Source: Scybalousia_A sp964626385 (GTDB lineage Bacteria > Bacteroidota > Bacteroidia > Bacteroidales > P3). Taken from it: a DNA stretch of 13,326 bases. Position 1 is the stretch's first letter. Each line of letters begins with the position of its first letter. The stretch spans positions 1 to 13,326 of the forward strand of contig CAZVEO010000069.1 of assembly GCA_964626385.1 (NCBI GenBank). Reading direction: 5' to 3'. Shown one piece after another: positions 6,460 to 13,326 of this stretch. The notes beneath the pieces were generated by a model, which did no database searches, had not been told where the DNA came from, and saw only the letters and a list, made by a program, of their open reading frames with translations. The translations under genes and the position numbers were made by a program.

Positions 6460-7815
6460 TTATATTTCTACCAAATTATTTCTATTGTAAAAATCTTCTA
6501 TTTCCTTTGTTATGGCTTGGGAAACATTGTCGTCTATGTAAAAGTTTTTTTCTTTTAGGGTTATGGCTTTTGCAAAAGATATCAATTCGTATCTAATACC
6601 TTCACCCTCCAATTGATAAAAATATCTTTTGTTATCTGCAGGGTTCTCTTTTCTTACTTCAAAATACTCTGTCTTCCACCATGGAGCAGGTACGTAGATA
6701 TACCCCTTTGTACCCGAAATAATCAATTCGCCTTCGCTTTTAACTCCTTTACCCACTTTAATAGAAGCCACCGAATTAGCAAAAATATATGATATTTTGG
6801 TAAATAGGTCAAAATCCTTGATGTCTTTTGAAAAATGAGAAATAATGGTTTTATCTTTATAATCAGTACCTAAAATTTGGAAAATAGGTAACATAGCTGT
6901 AGGCCCCCATGCAGAAATAGAATTCCACGCTTGACTAAAGTCTTTGCCTTCTCTTTGTTGCATATCTTGAAAACTTGTACAAGTTGCATCCACACTAATA
7001 ACCTCACCTATAACTCCACTTTTGACCAAAAGCAATAAACGATAATAAGCTATGGCATATCCGGTTTTGATGGAGTCAAATAAGACACAAGAATTGTTTT
7101 TTGCCAAATCTTTGAGTTTTTGCCACTCCTTTAAACTTATTGTTATTGGAGATTTGCAAAGCACATGTTTTTTATTTTCCAAGGCGTAAAGTATTTGTTT
7201 GTAATGTTCCTTTGGGTTGGAGGCAATATAAAGAGCATCTGAACATTCTACAAGTTGTTCAAAAGAAGGAGTTTTAATTGTTTTTAGAGTAGGGGATAAA
7301 AAATCATCGTATTCCCCATATACTCCTGATATTTTGAGTCCGTTAACAAAATGACTTTCTTTCTCATATTTGTCTAACATAGCAATTTCTCCAACAAGCC
7401 CTAAACCCAACTCTATTTTTTCAGCCCTAAGTTCCGAAGAGGAAACTCCCGAGGTTCTTTCCAAATAGACTACTTTGCAAAACTCATTCAAATAATCAAA
7501 CTTTCCTAACCAATCGCTACCTATGGCAAATATATCTACTCCTAATCGTTTGATGTCATCTATTTTTTGTCCCTCATATTCCTCTACGATTATCTCATCT
7601 GCAAGTCCAGTTTGTTTTACGGCCTCTATTCTTTCCATCAAAGACTGTTGTACATTGATTTTACCTCTTGCTTTATCAAATCCATCGGCAGTAACTCCCA
7701 CTATAAGATAATTGCCCAAGGCTTTGGCTCTTTCCAAAAGACGTATATGACCATAATGTAACAAATCGTAGGTTCCGTAGGTTATAACTTTTATAATCTT
7801 ATTTGTATCTTGCAT
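6460..7815 (-). CDS. Cytidylyltransferase (TagD-like) fused to Gfo/Idh/MocA-like domain
   Basis: The 451-residue protein has two parts. Residues 7-130 are a nucleotidyltransferase like glycerol-3-phosphate cytidylyltransferase: TYGTYDLLHYGH at 12-23 with the HxGH motif (H20, H23), ERIEAVKQ at 61-68, GSDW at 99-102, and RTSGVSSSELR at 120-130 for the nucleotide. It should form a CDP-activated (or ADP-activated) compound, substrate unknown. From 133 comes a Rossmann domain like Gfo/Idh/MocA oxidoreductases: GLGLVGE at 137-143, ASNPKEHY at 198-205, then a C-terminal alpha/beta part to 450. The usual EKP motif reads KSP (221-223), and the later aspartate/histidine motif is replaced by AWGPTAMLPIFQILG at 302-316. 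Oxidoreductase chemistry of the normal kind is therefore doubtful. The two genes of this minus-strand unit, this one and tadA, appear to share the promoter at 7859-7866. A role in envelope polysaccharide or phospholipid precursor synthesis is inference. Confidence 0.85.
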   Translation of the reverse strand: MQDTNKIIKVITYGTYDLLHYGHIRLLERAKALGNYLIVGVTADGFDKARGKINVQQSLMERIEAVKQTGLADEIIVEEYEGQKIDDIKRLGVDIFAIGSDWLGKFDYLNEFCKVVYLERTSGVSSSELRAEKIELGLGLVGEIAMLDKYEKESHFVNGLKISGVYGEYDDFLSPTLKTIKTPSFEQLVECSDALYIASNPKEHYKQILYALENKKHVLCKSPITISLKEWQKLKDLAKNNSCVLFDSIKTGYAIAYYRLLLLVKSGVIGEVISVDATCTSFQDMQQREGKDFSQAWNSISAWGPTAMLPIFQILGTDYKDKTIISHFSKDIKDFDLFTKISYIFANSVASIKVGKGVKSEGELIISGTKGYIYVPAPWWKTEYFEVRKENPADNKRYFYQLEGEGIRYELISFAKAITLKEKNFYIDDNVSQAITKEIEDFYNRNNLVEI

Positions 7816-7858
7816 TACTTCCTCTTTTTTTATGACAAAAAATAGAATTTATTTTTCA

Positions 7859-7866
7859 CAAAATTA
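7859..7866 (-). promoter_or_regulatory. -7 promoter element for the fusion gene-tadA unit
   Basis: The minus strand reads TAATTTTG from 7866 to 7859, an exact TAnnTTTG match. It stands 43 bases before the ATG (7815), giving a leader of about 35-37 bases. I see no good TTTG at the -33 position, which lowers confidence. Confidence 0.45.
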
Positions 7867-7963
7867 CAAAAAAGTTTTATAGGGTTATATTTTGTAGTTG
7901 TTTTGTATTAATCAACGCTAACATACTATAATCTACGAAAGTCAATGATAAGGATAATTTTTG

Positions 7964-7971
7964 TATCTTTG
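7964..7971 (+). promoter_or_regulatory. -7 promoter element for the endonuclease gene
   Basis: TATCTTTG at 7964-7971 matches TAnnTTTG exactly and would start transcription near 7978, about 16 bases before the ATG at 7994. It decides the start codon: an in-frame TTG at 7961 overlaps this element and so would lie upstream of the transcript. No clear -33 TTTG is present. Confidence 0.6.
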
Positions 7972-7993
7972 TAAAGAATATTTGCTAAGTACT

Positions 7994-8806
7994 ATGAAAA
8001 GAGTTAAGATTTTAGTTTGTTTTCTTGTTGTTTTGATGGTGGGGCTGTTTGTTGTCGGCTACAAGAATATATATGCTGACAAAGAACAACCGCAAATAGA
8101 TAATAGTTCTTCTTTGCAAGATTATTCTAAAGGTTTAGAAATTCCTGCAAAGTTAGAAAATACACCGGAAATAATTCTAAAAAGAAAGGCTTATACTGTT
8201 TCCTACAACCCAACGACTTTGATACCAAATTGGGTGGCTTGGAAATTGAAAGCAGAGTATGTAGATGGTTCTATAGAGCGTTCCAATGACTTTAGGGAGG
8301 ATACGAGCGTGCCTTTGCCTAGGGCAACTAAGGAGGATTATCGTAAAAGTGGTTGGTCAAGAGGGCATATGTTTCCTGCTGGAGATGCCAAATGGGACAA
8401 ACAAGCAATGTCAGAATCTTTTTTACTTACAAATATGTGTCCGCAAGATACTCGTTTGAATAGTGGAGATTGGAATGAAATAGAAAGAGCATGTAGGATG
8501 TGGGCAAAAAAATATGGAGAAATATATATAGTTTGTGGGCCACTTTTCTATAATACGGAGCACAAAACAATAGGAAAGAATAATGTGGTAGTACCCGAGG
8601 CTTTCTTTAAAGTGGTTTTGCGTCTAAAACCTCAACCTAAAGCAATCGGTTTTGTATGCAAAAATAAATCAATAAACAAGACAAAAGACCAATATGTCAA
8701 TTCTGTGGATGAGGTGGAAAAAATGACAGGTATTGATTTTTTCCCTTTGTTAGATGATAAAGTAGAGAGTATTGTGGAGGCTAATGCCGATATTTCAGAA
8801 TGGTAG
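7994..8806 (+). CDS. Exported DNA/RNA non-specific endonuclease (NucA/Serratia-nuclease family)
   Basis: Members of this beta-beta-alpha-metal nuclease family cut both DNA and RNA with a single metal ion. From the ATG at 7994 the protein has 270 residues. Residues 1-25 form a hydrophobic signal or anchor (KRVKILVCFLVVLMVGLFVVG), so the enzyme should act in the periplasm, at the membrane or outside. The catalytic motif is SRGHMFPAGD at 122-131 with general base H125, the usual DRGH having serine first. The metal-binding and substrate stretch is NMCPQDTRLNSGDWNEIE at 147-164, with N156 the expected metal ligand and E164 or E162 conserved. CGPLF at 181-185 is also typical. A nutritional role, DNA clearance or biofilm role are all possible. 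The immunity-protein partner expected for a toxin is absent. The gene is flanked by an opposite-strand gene upstream and a separate promoter for mreC downstream, so it looks monocistronic. Confidence 0.9.
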   Translation: MKRVKILVCFLVVLMVGLFVVGYKNIYADKEQPQIDNSSSLQDYSKGLEIPAKLENTPEIILKRKAYTVSYNPTTLIPNWVAWKLKAEYVDGSIERSNDFREDTSVPLPRATKEDYRKSGWSRGHMFPAGDAKWDKQAMSESFLLTNMCPQDTRLNSGDWNEIERACRMWAKKYGEIYIVCGPLFYNTEHKTIGKNNVVVPEAFFKVVLRLKPQPKAIGFVCKNKSINKTKDQYVNSVDEVEKMTGIDFFPLLDDKVESIVEANADISEW

Positions 8807-8840
8807 TAATACAAGACTTGAAAGAAATTGCCTATCTTTA

Positions 8841-8874
8841 TTTGCTTTTATTATTGTGATTTTTTATAATTTTG
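8841..8874 (+). promoter_or_regulatory. Promoter upstream of mreC
   Basis: TAATTTTG at 8867-8874 fits the -7 element TAnnTTTG, and TTTG at 8841-8844 stands 22 bases upstream, slightly more than the usual spacing. Transcription would start near 8881, about 30 bases before the mreC ATG at 8911. This implies that mreC begins its own transcript rather than following mreB. Confidence 0.6.
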
Positions 8875-8910
8875 CAAACAATAAAATTTGTTGCGAGAGT
8901 TTAAACATTT

Positions 8911-9756
8911 ATGAATGACTTATTGAGATTCTTAAAAAGATATTATCACATATTCCTATTTCTTTTATTGGAGGGGATAAGTGTATATTTTATTGCTTGC
9001 AACTCTTTTCGTCAGGGTAGTTATGTAACCACTTTGGCTAATAATATTTCGGGCTATGTATATAATTCCATAGATGGAATAAATTCTTATTTTTATTTGA
9101 AAACAAAAAATGAAGACTTGATTAAAGAAAATCTTAGATTAAGGTCTATGGTTGAGTCCTCATACGTTAAAGTAGTTAACTCTGTCCATCAAAAAAAAGA
9201 TACGGTATACAAGCAAATGTATTCTTTTATAGATGCAAGAGTTATATACAAGACTGTAAACAAACGCAATAACTTTTTTATGTTAAATAAAGGTTATTCC
9301 TCTGGTGTGGAGCCTGAAATGGGAGTTATTGCACCAAATGGAGTAGTAGGAGTTGTGGTTAAGACAACTGAGAATTTTTCTTTGGTAATGAGTGTATTGC
9401 ATCAAGATAGCAAATTGAATGTTAGAAATGAAAGAACCAAAACAACAGGTACATTGACTTGGTCTGGCAAACATTATGCAATGGGTAAGGTTATAGATAT
9501 GCCTTCTTCTATTGCTGTTAAAAAAGGAGATACTATTGTTACAAGTGGTTTTTCTCGCAATTTCCCGGAAGGTATTCCAGTGGGCAAAGTTGTTAAGCCC
9601 GAGAAAGATAAAGGAACTGGTTTTTATAACATAGATATTAAATTTTTTACAGATTACAATAAGTTGGAATATGTTTATGTTATAAAGAATTTCTTTAAGA
9701 TAGAGCAAGATAGACTTATGCAAAATATAGATACTCTAACCAATAACACACAATAA
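8911..9756 (+). CDS. mreC: Cell shape-determining protein MreC
   Basis: MreC is a periplasmic scaffold of the elongasome that links MreB filaments to the peptidoglycan synthases RodA and PBP2. The 281-residue protein has one membrane segment at about 12-30 (HIFLFLLLEGISVYFIAC), a coiled-coil region around 62-90 (KTKNEDLIKENLRLRSMV), and then the two beta-barrel lobes. The conserved stretches GVIAPNGVVGVVVK (138-151), LHQDSKLNVRN (163-173) and KGDTIVTSGFSRNFPEGIPVGKV (205-227) identify it. Length is normal for Bacteroidota. The mreD gene starts 11 bases after the stop. mreB, usually immediately upstream, is not here; a nuclease gene lies upstream instead. Confidence 0.95.
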   Translation: MNDLLRFLKRYYHIFLFLLLEGISVYFIACNSFRQGSYVTTLANNISGYVYNSIDGINSYFYLKTKNEDLIKENLRLRSMVESSYVKVVNSVHQKKDTVYKQMYSFIDARVIYKTVNKRNNFFMLNKGYSSGVEPEMGVIAPNGVVGVVVKTTENFSLVMSVLHQDSKLNVRNERTKTTGTLTWSGKHYAMGKVIDMPSSIAVKKGDTIVTSGFSRNFPEGIPVGKVVKPEKDKGTGFYNIDIKFFTDYNKLEYVYVIKNFFKIEQDRLMQNIDTLTNNTQ

Positions 9757-9767
9757 GCAATATCAAG

Positions 9768-10283
9768 ATGATAAAAGACATAGTAATATCTATAATACAA
9801 TTCATAGTATTGGTTTTGGTACAGGTTTTTCTACTTGACAACATAAGTTTTTGGGGCTTTGTTACTCCAATGATTTATGTTTGGTTTATTATGCTTTTGC
9901 CTTACGATACACCAAAATGGGTAGTTCTTTTGAGCTCTTTTGCTTTGGGAGTTTGTGTTGATATTTTTTCGGGGCAAACTGGAATACATGCTTTTGCGTG
10001 TACTTTTACGGGCTTTGTAAGACCGATTTTGTTGAATACTTTTTCTGGCAATATAGATACTACTAACGTAAGATTTACAATGTCTCGCATAGGTTTTGCA
10101 AATTTTGTTTTCTATACTCTGACAACTGTTTTTATACATCATTTTCTTTGTTTCCTTTTAGGAGTATTCTCTTTTGTAGAGATAGGACAGATTTTGTTGA
10201 GGTGTGTTGTAAGTACTTTGCTTACAAGTTTAATGATAATTATTTGTGATGCCATATTTTTTAAGCAAACAGAGAAAAATTGA
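9768..10283 (+). CDS. mreD: Rod shape-determining protein MreD
   Basis: MreD is an integral inner-membrane protein of the elongasome that works with MreC. The 171 residues are mostly hydrophobic, with about five or six membrane segments: 7-23, 31-45, 51-66, 75-90, 112-133 and 142-160. The motif GVCVDIFSGQTGIHAFACTF at 61-80 is characteristic of the family (short acidic-plus-glycine turn between helices). The position directly after mreC confirms the call. The family is weakly conserved in sequence, so the assignment rests on topology, length and neighbour. PBP2 and rodA, which often follow in Bacteroidota, are absent; after a 56-base gap comes an LptF/LptG permease. Confidence 0.9.
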   Translation: MIKDIVISIIQFIVLVLVQVFLLDNISFWGFVTPMIYVWFIMLLPYDTPKWVVLLSSFALGVCVDIFSGQTGIHAFACTFTGFVRPILLNTFSGNIDTTNVRFTMSRIGFANFVFYTLTTVFIHHFLCFLLGVFSFVEIGQILLRCVVSTLLTSLMIIICDAIFFKQTEKN

Positions 10284-10339
10284 TAGTTGGAGTTAAAAAA
10301 AGAAAGTGTTTTTATTTTATGTTTTAAGAAAGCGTTTTT

Positions 10340-11746
10340 TTGAAAAAGTTAGATAAATTTATATTGAAGTCTTACCTTGAGTTAATGTTGCTTACTTTTT
10401 CCATAGCAATGTTTGTTCTTATATTGCAATTTTTGTGGCAAAAAATGGAGTCACTTATTGGCAAAGGGTTGGAAACAATGTTTATTCTCAAAATGCTTGC
10501 ATACGCTTCGGCTACCCTTGTCCCTATGGCTTTGCCTTTGGCTATTCTTTTGGCTTCTATTATGACTATGGGCAACTTAGGAGAAAAGTATGAGCTTGTT
10601 GCCATTAAAGCAGCTGGTATATCGCTTTGGAGAATATTAATGCCTTTGATAATTTTTTCTCTTTTTATGTCTGTTGTGGCTTTTTTCTTTTCCAATAATG
10701 TTATGCCTAAGGCAGAGGAGGAATTAAGACTTATGGTATATGAGATGAAATCCAAAAAGCCTGCAATTAACATAAGACCAAATGAATTTTACTATGAGAT
10801 AGATTCTTACGTAATCAGAATAGGAGAAAAAAACAAGAAAACCAATGCTATGAAAGATATTCTTATTTATGACCATAGCGGTAGTATGGGAGAGACTTCT
10901 GTAACCAAAGCAGATAGCGGTACAATGAAAACTTCGGACAATGGCAATACTTTGGTTTTTGAACTCTATAATGGTGAGAATTTTAAAGAAGAAATTAACG
11001 GAGATAACGCAATAAAACGTCCTTTAACAAGGATAGACTTCAAAAAAGAGGTGCTTCGTTTTGATGTTAGCAATTTTTCTTTGCAAGAAGCTGACTCCGA
11101 TAGGTATAAAAACTCCTACAAAGTAATGAATATAGCAAGATTATCACGTAATATAGACAGCTTATCTTTAGTCATAGAAAGAGATAGGAAGGTTACTTTG
11201 AATATATTGAAACGAGATTTTTATGCACAAAAACAAGATAATGAGAATATGCTTAAAAATCATAATTTTTATAACGATTATAAGCAATTAGACAAAGAAA
11301 AAAGAAAGATGGTAGATGCATACGCAACAACAAAATTAGAAAACTTCCAAACTCATTATCAAAATATACAAGAGAATTTTAAGGACGATATTGAGTACCT
11401 TAATAGACACAAAATAGAATATCATAGAAAATTTGCTCTTTCTTTAGCTTGTCTTATATTATTTTTTATAGGTGCGCCTTTGGGAGCGATTATAAAAAAA
11501 GGTGGTTTGGGTATGCCTATAGTTGTTTCTGTTATTTCTTTCATTATTTATTATGTATTGGGAGAAATGGGTAATATGTTGGCTCGTAGCAATACTATAC
11601 CTCCTTGGTTTGGTATGTGGCTTTCGTCCGTAGTCTTTTTGCCTATAGGTATATTCTTAACAATAAAAGCTACATCAGATGCTAAAATATTAAGTGCAGA
11701 AGAGTGGAAAAGGAAAATTCAAAAACTGTTTAGAAAGAAATCATAA
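10340..11746 (+). CDS. LptF/LptG-family permease (YjgP/YjgQ)
   Basis: LptF and LptG are the membrane subunits of the LptB2FG ABC transporter that pulls lipopolysaccharide from the inner membrane towards the outer membrane. The 468-residue protein shows the expected six-helix layout: three membrane segments near 15-34, 52-75 and 98-118, a periplasmic jelly-roll domain from about 120 to 360, and three more segments near 363-384, 392-410 and 425-443. Family landmarks are ELVAIKAAGIS at 85-95 and EYHRKFALSLACLILFFIGAPLG at 360-382. The start is TTG at 10340, chosen because it begins the typical KKLDKFILKSY sequence and no ATG gives it. The region at 270-360 is unusually charged and likely helical, an insertion typical of Bacteroidota members. 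Only one of the pair is in the window, so LptF and LptG cannot be told apart here. The last gene of the row starts 5 bases after its stop. Confidence 0.9.
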   Translation: MKKLDKFILKSYLELMLLTFSIAMFVLILQFLWQKMESLIGKGLETMFILKMLAYASATLVPMALPLAILLASIMTMGNLGEKYELVAIKAAGISLWRILMPLIIFSLFMSVVAFFFSNNVMPKAEEELRLMVYEMKSKKPAINIRPNEFYYEIDSYVIRIGEKNKKTNAMKDILIYDHSGSMGETSVTKADSGTMKTSDNGNTLVFELYNGENFKEEINGDNAIKRPLTRIDFKKEVLRFDVSNFSLQEADSDRYKNSYKVMNIARLSRNIDSLSLVIERDRKVTLNILKRDFYAQKQDNENMLKNHNFYNDYKQLDKEKRKMVDAYATTKLENFQTHYQNIQENFKDDIEYLNRHKIEYHRKFALSLACLILFFIGAPLGAIIKKGGLGMPIVVSVISFIIYYVLGEMGNMLARSNTIPPWFGMWLSSVVFLPIGIFLTIKATSDAKILSAEEWKRKIQKLFRKKS

Positions 11747-11750
11747 AAAG

Positions 11751-12968
11751 ATGTCAAACAAGAATATAAAAGTACTTCAATTGTGTTATAAACCGCCTTA
11801 TCCCGTGGTAGATGGTGGAACAATGGGAATGTATTCTATAGGAGAGGGACTAATGAATAATGGTTGTGAGTTAAAAATTCTGACGCTTTATTCTAATAAG
11901 CATCCTTTTTCAAAAAAACTTATGCCGTCCAATTACTTAGAGAAAACAAGAATAGAAGGTGTTTATACCAATTTAAAGCCAAATGTTTTTGACGCTTTGT
12001 TATGTGTTTTTTTAGGACAAAGTTATGTTATAAAGCGTTTTGTTACAGATGAAATGAAAAGACTCATAATAAAAACTCTAAAGTCGGAAAATTTTGACAT
12101 TGTACAAATAGAAAGTATGATGATGTCTCCTTATATACCTTTGATAAGAAAACATTCTAAGGCAAGAGTAACTTTTCATTGTCCCAATGTAGAGCATCTT
12201 ATATGGCAAAGGTTAATAAAGAGTAAGCATTTAAATATATTTAAAAAGTGGTATTTAAAAAATACTGCTCTCAACTTAAAGGTTTACGAATTAGAACATA
12301 TAAACGATTTTGATGCTGTTTTTCCTGTAACCGATGTGGATGCTTCTTATTTTAAGTCCAATGGGTGTAAGCGTTTGTGTGAAGGCTTACCAATAGGTTT
12401 TGATAATGTGGAAAAACTACCCGATATAATACCACAAGAACACACGCTTTTTCATATAGGTAGTATGGATTGGTTTCCTAATGAGCAGGGAATACGTTGG
12501 TACTTAACAGAGATATGGGATAAGATACATGAGTCAATGCCTCATATACAAACTTTCTTAGCAGGTAGAAATATGCCGACATGGTTAAAAAACGGTAATT
12601 GGGAAAATGTAAAGATTGTGGGAGAGGTGGATGATAGTATATTGTTTATGAGTAGCAAAAATATAATGGTCGTGCCTTTGTTATCTGGTAGTGGAATAAG
12701 AATAAAAATTTTGGAAGCCATGAGTATAGGCAAAGCAATAGTTGCCACTTCCATAGCAGCAGAAGGAATAATGTATGAGAATGGGAAAAATATACTTATT
12801 GCTAACACTCCGGAGGAATTTGTTAAAGCTATAAAACTTTTGGACGAAAATCCTGATTACTGTAAACAATTAGGAGAAAATGCTTTCAAACTCATAAGAG
12901 AGAAATACGATACCAATTATATAGGAAAGAAACTATTAGATTATTATAACAAAATTCTAAATAGATAA
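11751..12968 (+). CDS. Glycosyltransferase family 4 (GT-B fold)
   Basis: This cytoplasmic enzyme transfers a sugar from a nucleotide-sugar donor to an acceptor, retaining the anomeric form. From the ATG at 11751 it has 405 residues; the longer reading frame that begins at 11694 overlaps the preceding gene and adds no conserved sequence. The N-terminal Rossmann half has KVLQLCYKPPYPVVDGG at 7-23, a motif of the acceptor-side loop. The C-terminal half has LFHIGSMDWFPNEQGIRWY at 233-251, followed by VPLLSGSGIRIKILEAMSIGKAIVAT at 308-333 with E322 of the EX7E region (LEAMSIGKAIVA). The acceptor and donor are not predictable from this sequence. Spacing of 4 bases after the permease stop suggests co-transcription with mreC-mreD-permease, so a role in surface glycan synthesis is a reasonable inference. 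Confidence 0.85.
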   Translation: MSNKNIKVLQLCYKPPYPVVDGGTMGMYSIGEGLMNNGCELKILTLYSNKHPFSKKLMPSNYLEKTRIEGVYTNLKPNVFDALLCVFLGQSYVIKRFVTDEMKRLIIKTLKSENFDIVQIESMMMSPYIPLIRKHSKARVTFHCPNVEHLIWQRLIKSKHLNIFKKWYLKNTALNLKVYELEHINDFDAVFPVTDVDASYFKSNGCKRLCEGLPIGFDNVEKLPDIIPQEHTLFHIGSMDWFPNEQGIRWYLTEIWDKIHESMPHIQTFLAGRNMPTWLKNGNWENVKIVGEVDDSILFMSSKNIMVVPLLSGSGIRIKILEAMSIGKAIVATSIAAEGIMYENGKNILIANTPEEFVKAIKLLDENPDYCKQLGENAFKLIREKYDTNYIGKKLLDYYNKILNR

Positions 12969-12973
12969 TAAAA

Positions 12974-13010
12974 CCTTAAAATAGGATTTATTTAACTGTT
13001 TTTTTTAAGG
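12974..13010 (+). terminator. Weak hairpin after the glycosyltransferase gene
   Basis: CCTTAAAA at 12974-12981 pairs with TTTTAAGG at 13003-13010 around a 21-base loop. An eight-T run lies within the right part of the structure rather than after it, so this is a poor intrinsic terminator. It is still the only candidate close to the stop at 12968. Confidence 0.25.
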
Positions 13011-13226
13011 CTAACTCGGTGTAAGGAAGTTAAAAAGGTTCAGTTGATTAGATGGATTGTTTTGGTGTGAGTAGTTAAAATTAACTTTTAAAAAGAGGTT
13101 TGTTGCTGATAAAAAGATAGACACAAACCTTTGATACCTTTTGTCAAACGCTGGTTTTTCAAAAAGCACTCTATCATCAACATTGCCTTGGGTTGCCATA
13201 AAATTGTTTTGTAACAAACAAACCAT
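13011..13226 (-). CDS. Doubtful small ORF, unknown, 71 residues
   Basis: The open frame starts at ATG 13226 and ends at TAG 13011. I do not recognise the product. It is rich in N, F, L and Q (for example NLFNFLTPS at the end), has no signal peptide or membrane segment, and has no clear promoter. The codon choice resembles that of the neighbouring genes, but so would random AT-rich DNA. The final codons overlap the first copy of a short direct repeat. The second copy (13252-13265) would end a similar hypothetical peptide in the same way (LTLS plus stop), which hints at decayed repeated coding DNA. Reported at low confidence. Confidence 0.25.
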   Translation of the reverse strand: MVCLLQNNFMATQGNVDDRVLFEKPAFDKRYQRFVSIFLSATNLFLKVNFNYSHQNNPSNQLNLFNFLTPS

Positions 13227-13266
13227 TGGAAAAAAACCTTTTCTCTTAACTCTAACTCAGTGTCAA
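13011..13266. repeat. Pair of degenerate direct repeats about 241 bases apart
   Basis: CTAACTCGGTGTAAG at 13011-13025 and CTAACTCAGTGTCAA at 13252-13266 share 12 of 15 bases. The minus-strand reading of both is an ACAC-nGAGTTAG stretch. The similarity may extend further on one side when gaps are ignored. They bound the small doubtful ORF. The arrangement is too degenerate to call an insertion sequence or a target-site duplication. Confidence 0.45.
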
Positions 13267-13270
13267 TTTA

Positions 13271-13308
13271 CAAAAAAGTTGGCGGGCTTTTGGGAAGCCT
13301 GCCAACTT
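13271..13308 (-). terminator. Intrinsic terminator of a minus-strand gene beyond the right edge
   Basis: Bases 13276-13289 pair with 13295-13308 over 14 positions, all Watson-Crick except one mismatch that is G-U if transcribed rightwards and A-C leftwards, around a five-base loop. On the minus strand the stem is followed by six T overlapping its end (complement of 13271-13276) and a G. The plus-strand side lacks a T-run, so the terminator serves leftward transcription. The stem is GC-rich compared with the rest of the window. Confidence 0.75.
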
Positions 13309-13326
13309 GGTTAAAAGTGCGTTTTT

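Noticed and set aside
7961..7993. Longer start for the nuclease at TTG 7961
   Set aside because: The TTG overlaps the TATCTTTG promoter element and would lie upstream of the transcription start. The ATG at 7994 gives a clean signal peptide.
9283..9723. 146-codon open frame on the minus strand of mreC
   Set aside because: It is fully inside mreC, whose family motifs are clear, and its product shows no recognised pattern. It is an AT-rich shadow frame.
11694..11750. Longer start for the glycosyltransferase at 11694
   Set aside because: It would overlap the end of the permease gene and add 19 residues without family similarity; the ATG at 11751 begins right before the conserved N-terminal strand.
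13011..13266. Insertion sequence or MITE bounded by the CTAACTC repeats
   Set aside because: The repeats are direct, imperfect and too long for a target duplication. No terminal inverted repeats or transposase motifs are visible.

Overview
The window is AT-rich DNA, almost certainly from a member of the Bacteroidota. The grounds are: a type B type IX secretion (T9SS) C-terminal domain on the largest protein; a GldD-like gliding/T9SS lipoprotein beside it; the Bacteroidota promoter element TAnnTTTG (-7) upstream of several genes; little sign of Shine-Dalgarno sequences; and mreC/mreD and LptF/LptG-type proteins with the lengths usual in that phylum. I cannot place it at genus level; a T9SS-bearing, low-GC Bacteroidales or Flavobacteriales-like lineage fits.

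Layout. Bases 1-473 hold no gene but are dense in palindromes and short repeats: a hairpin with an extra direct copy, a five-unit 10-bp phased repeat, and a family of GGCnnnGCC dyads that runs into the birA stop codon. Minus-strand birA (474-1211) and a large secreted T9SS cargo protein (1282-3648) follow, separated by a strong AT-rich terminator. Divergent from the cargo gene, a plus-strand pair encodes a GldD-like lipoprotein (3760-4377) and a beta-helix lipoprotein (4421-5986). Convergent to these, a minus-strand pair encodes a cytidylyltransferase/oxidoreductase-like fusion protein (6460-7815) and then tadA (6001-6444). From about 7960 to 12968 everything is on the plus strand: an exported DNA/RNA non-specific endonuclease (7994-8806), then mreC, mreD, an LptF/LptG-family permease and a GT4 glycosyltransferase, which may form one cell-envelope operon starting at a promoter just upstream of mreC. 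The last 360 bases hold a doubtful small ORF, a degenerate direct repeat and a minus-strand terminator for a gene beyond the right edge.

How the genes fit together. Most of the window concerns the cell envelope: two outer-membrane-type lipoproteins, a T9SS-exported adhesin-like protein, cell-shape proteins MreC/MreD, an LPS-transport permease, a glycosyltransferase and a nucleotidyl-transfer fusion protein. BirA and TadA are housekeeping enzymes. I saw no CRISPR array, tRNA, rRNA, complete insertion sequence or phage module, and no clear undescribed defence or mobile system. The items most worth a second look are the fusion protein with an altered catalytic motif and the structured repeat region at the left edge.
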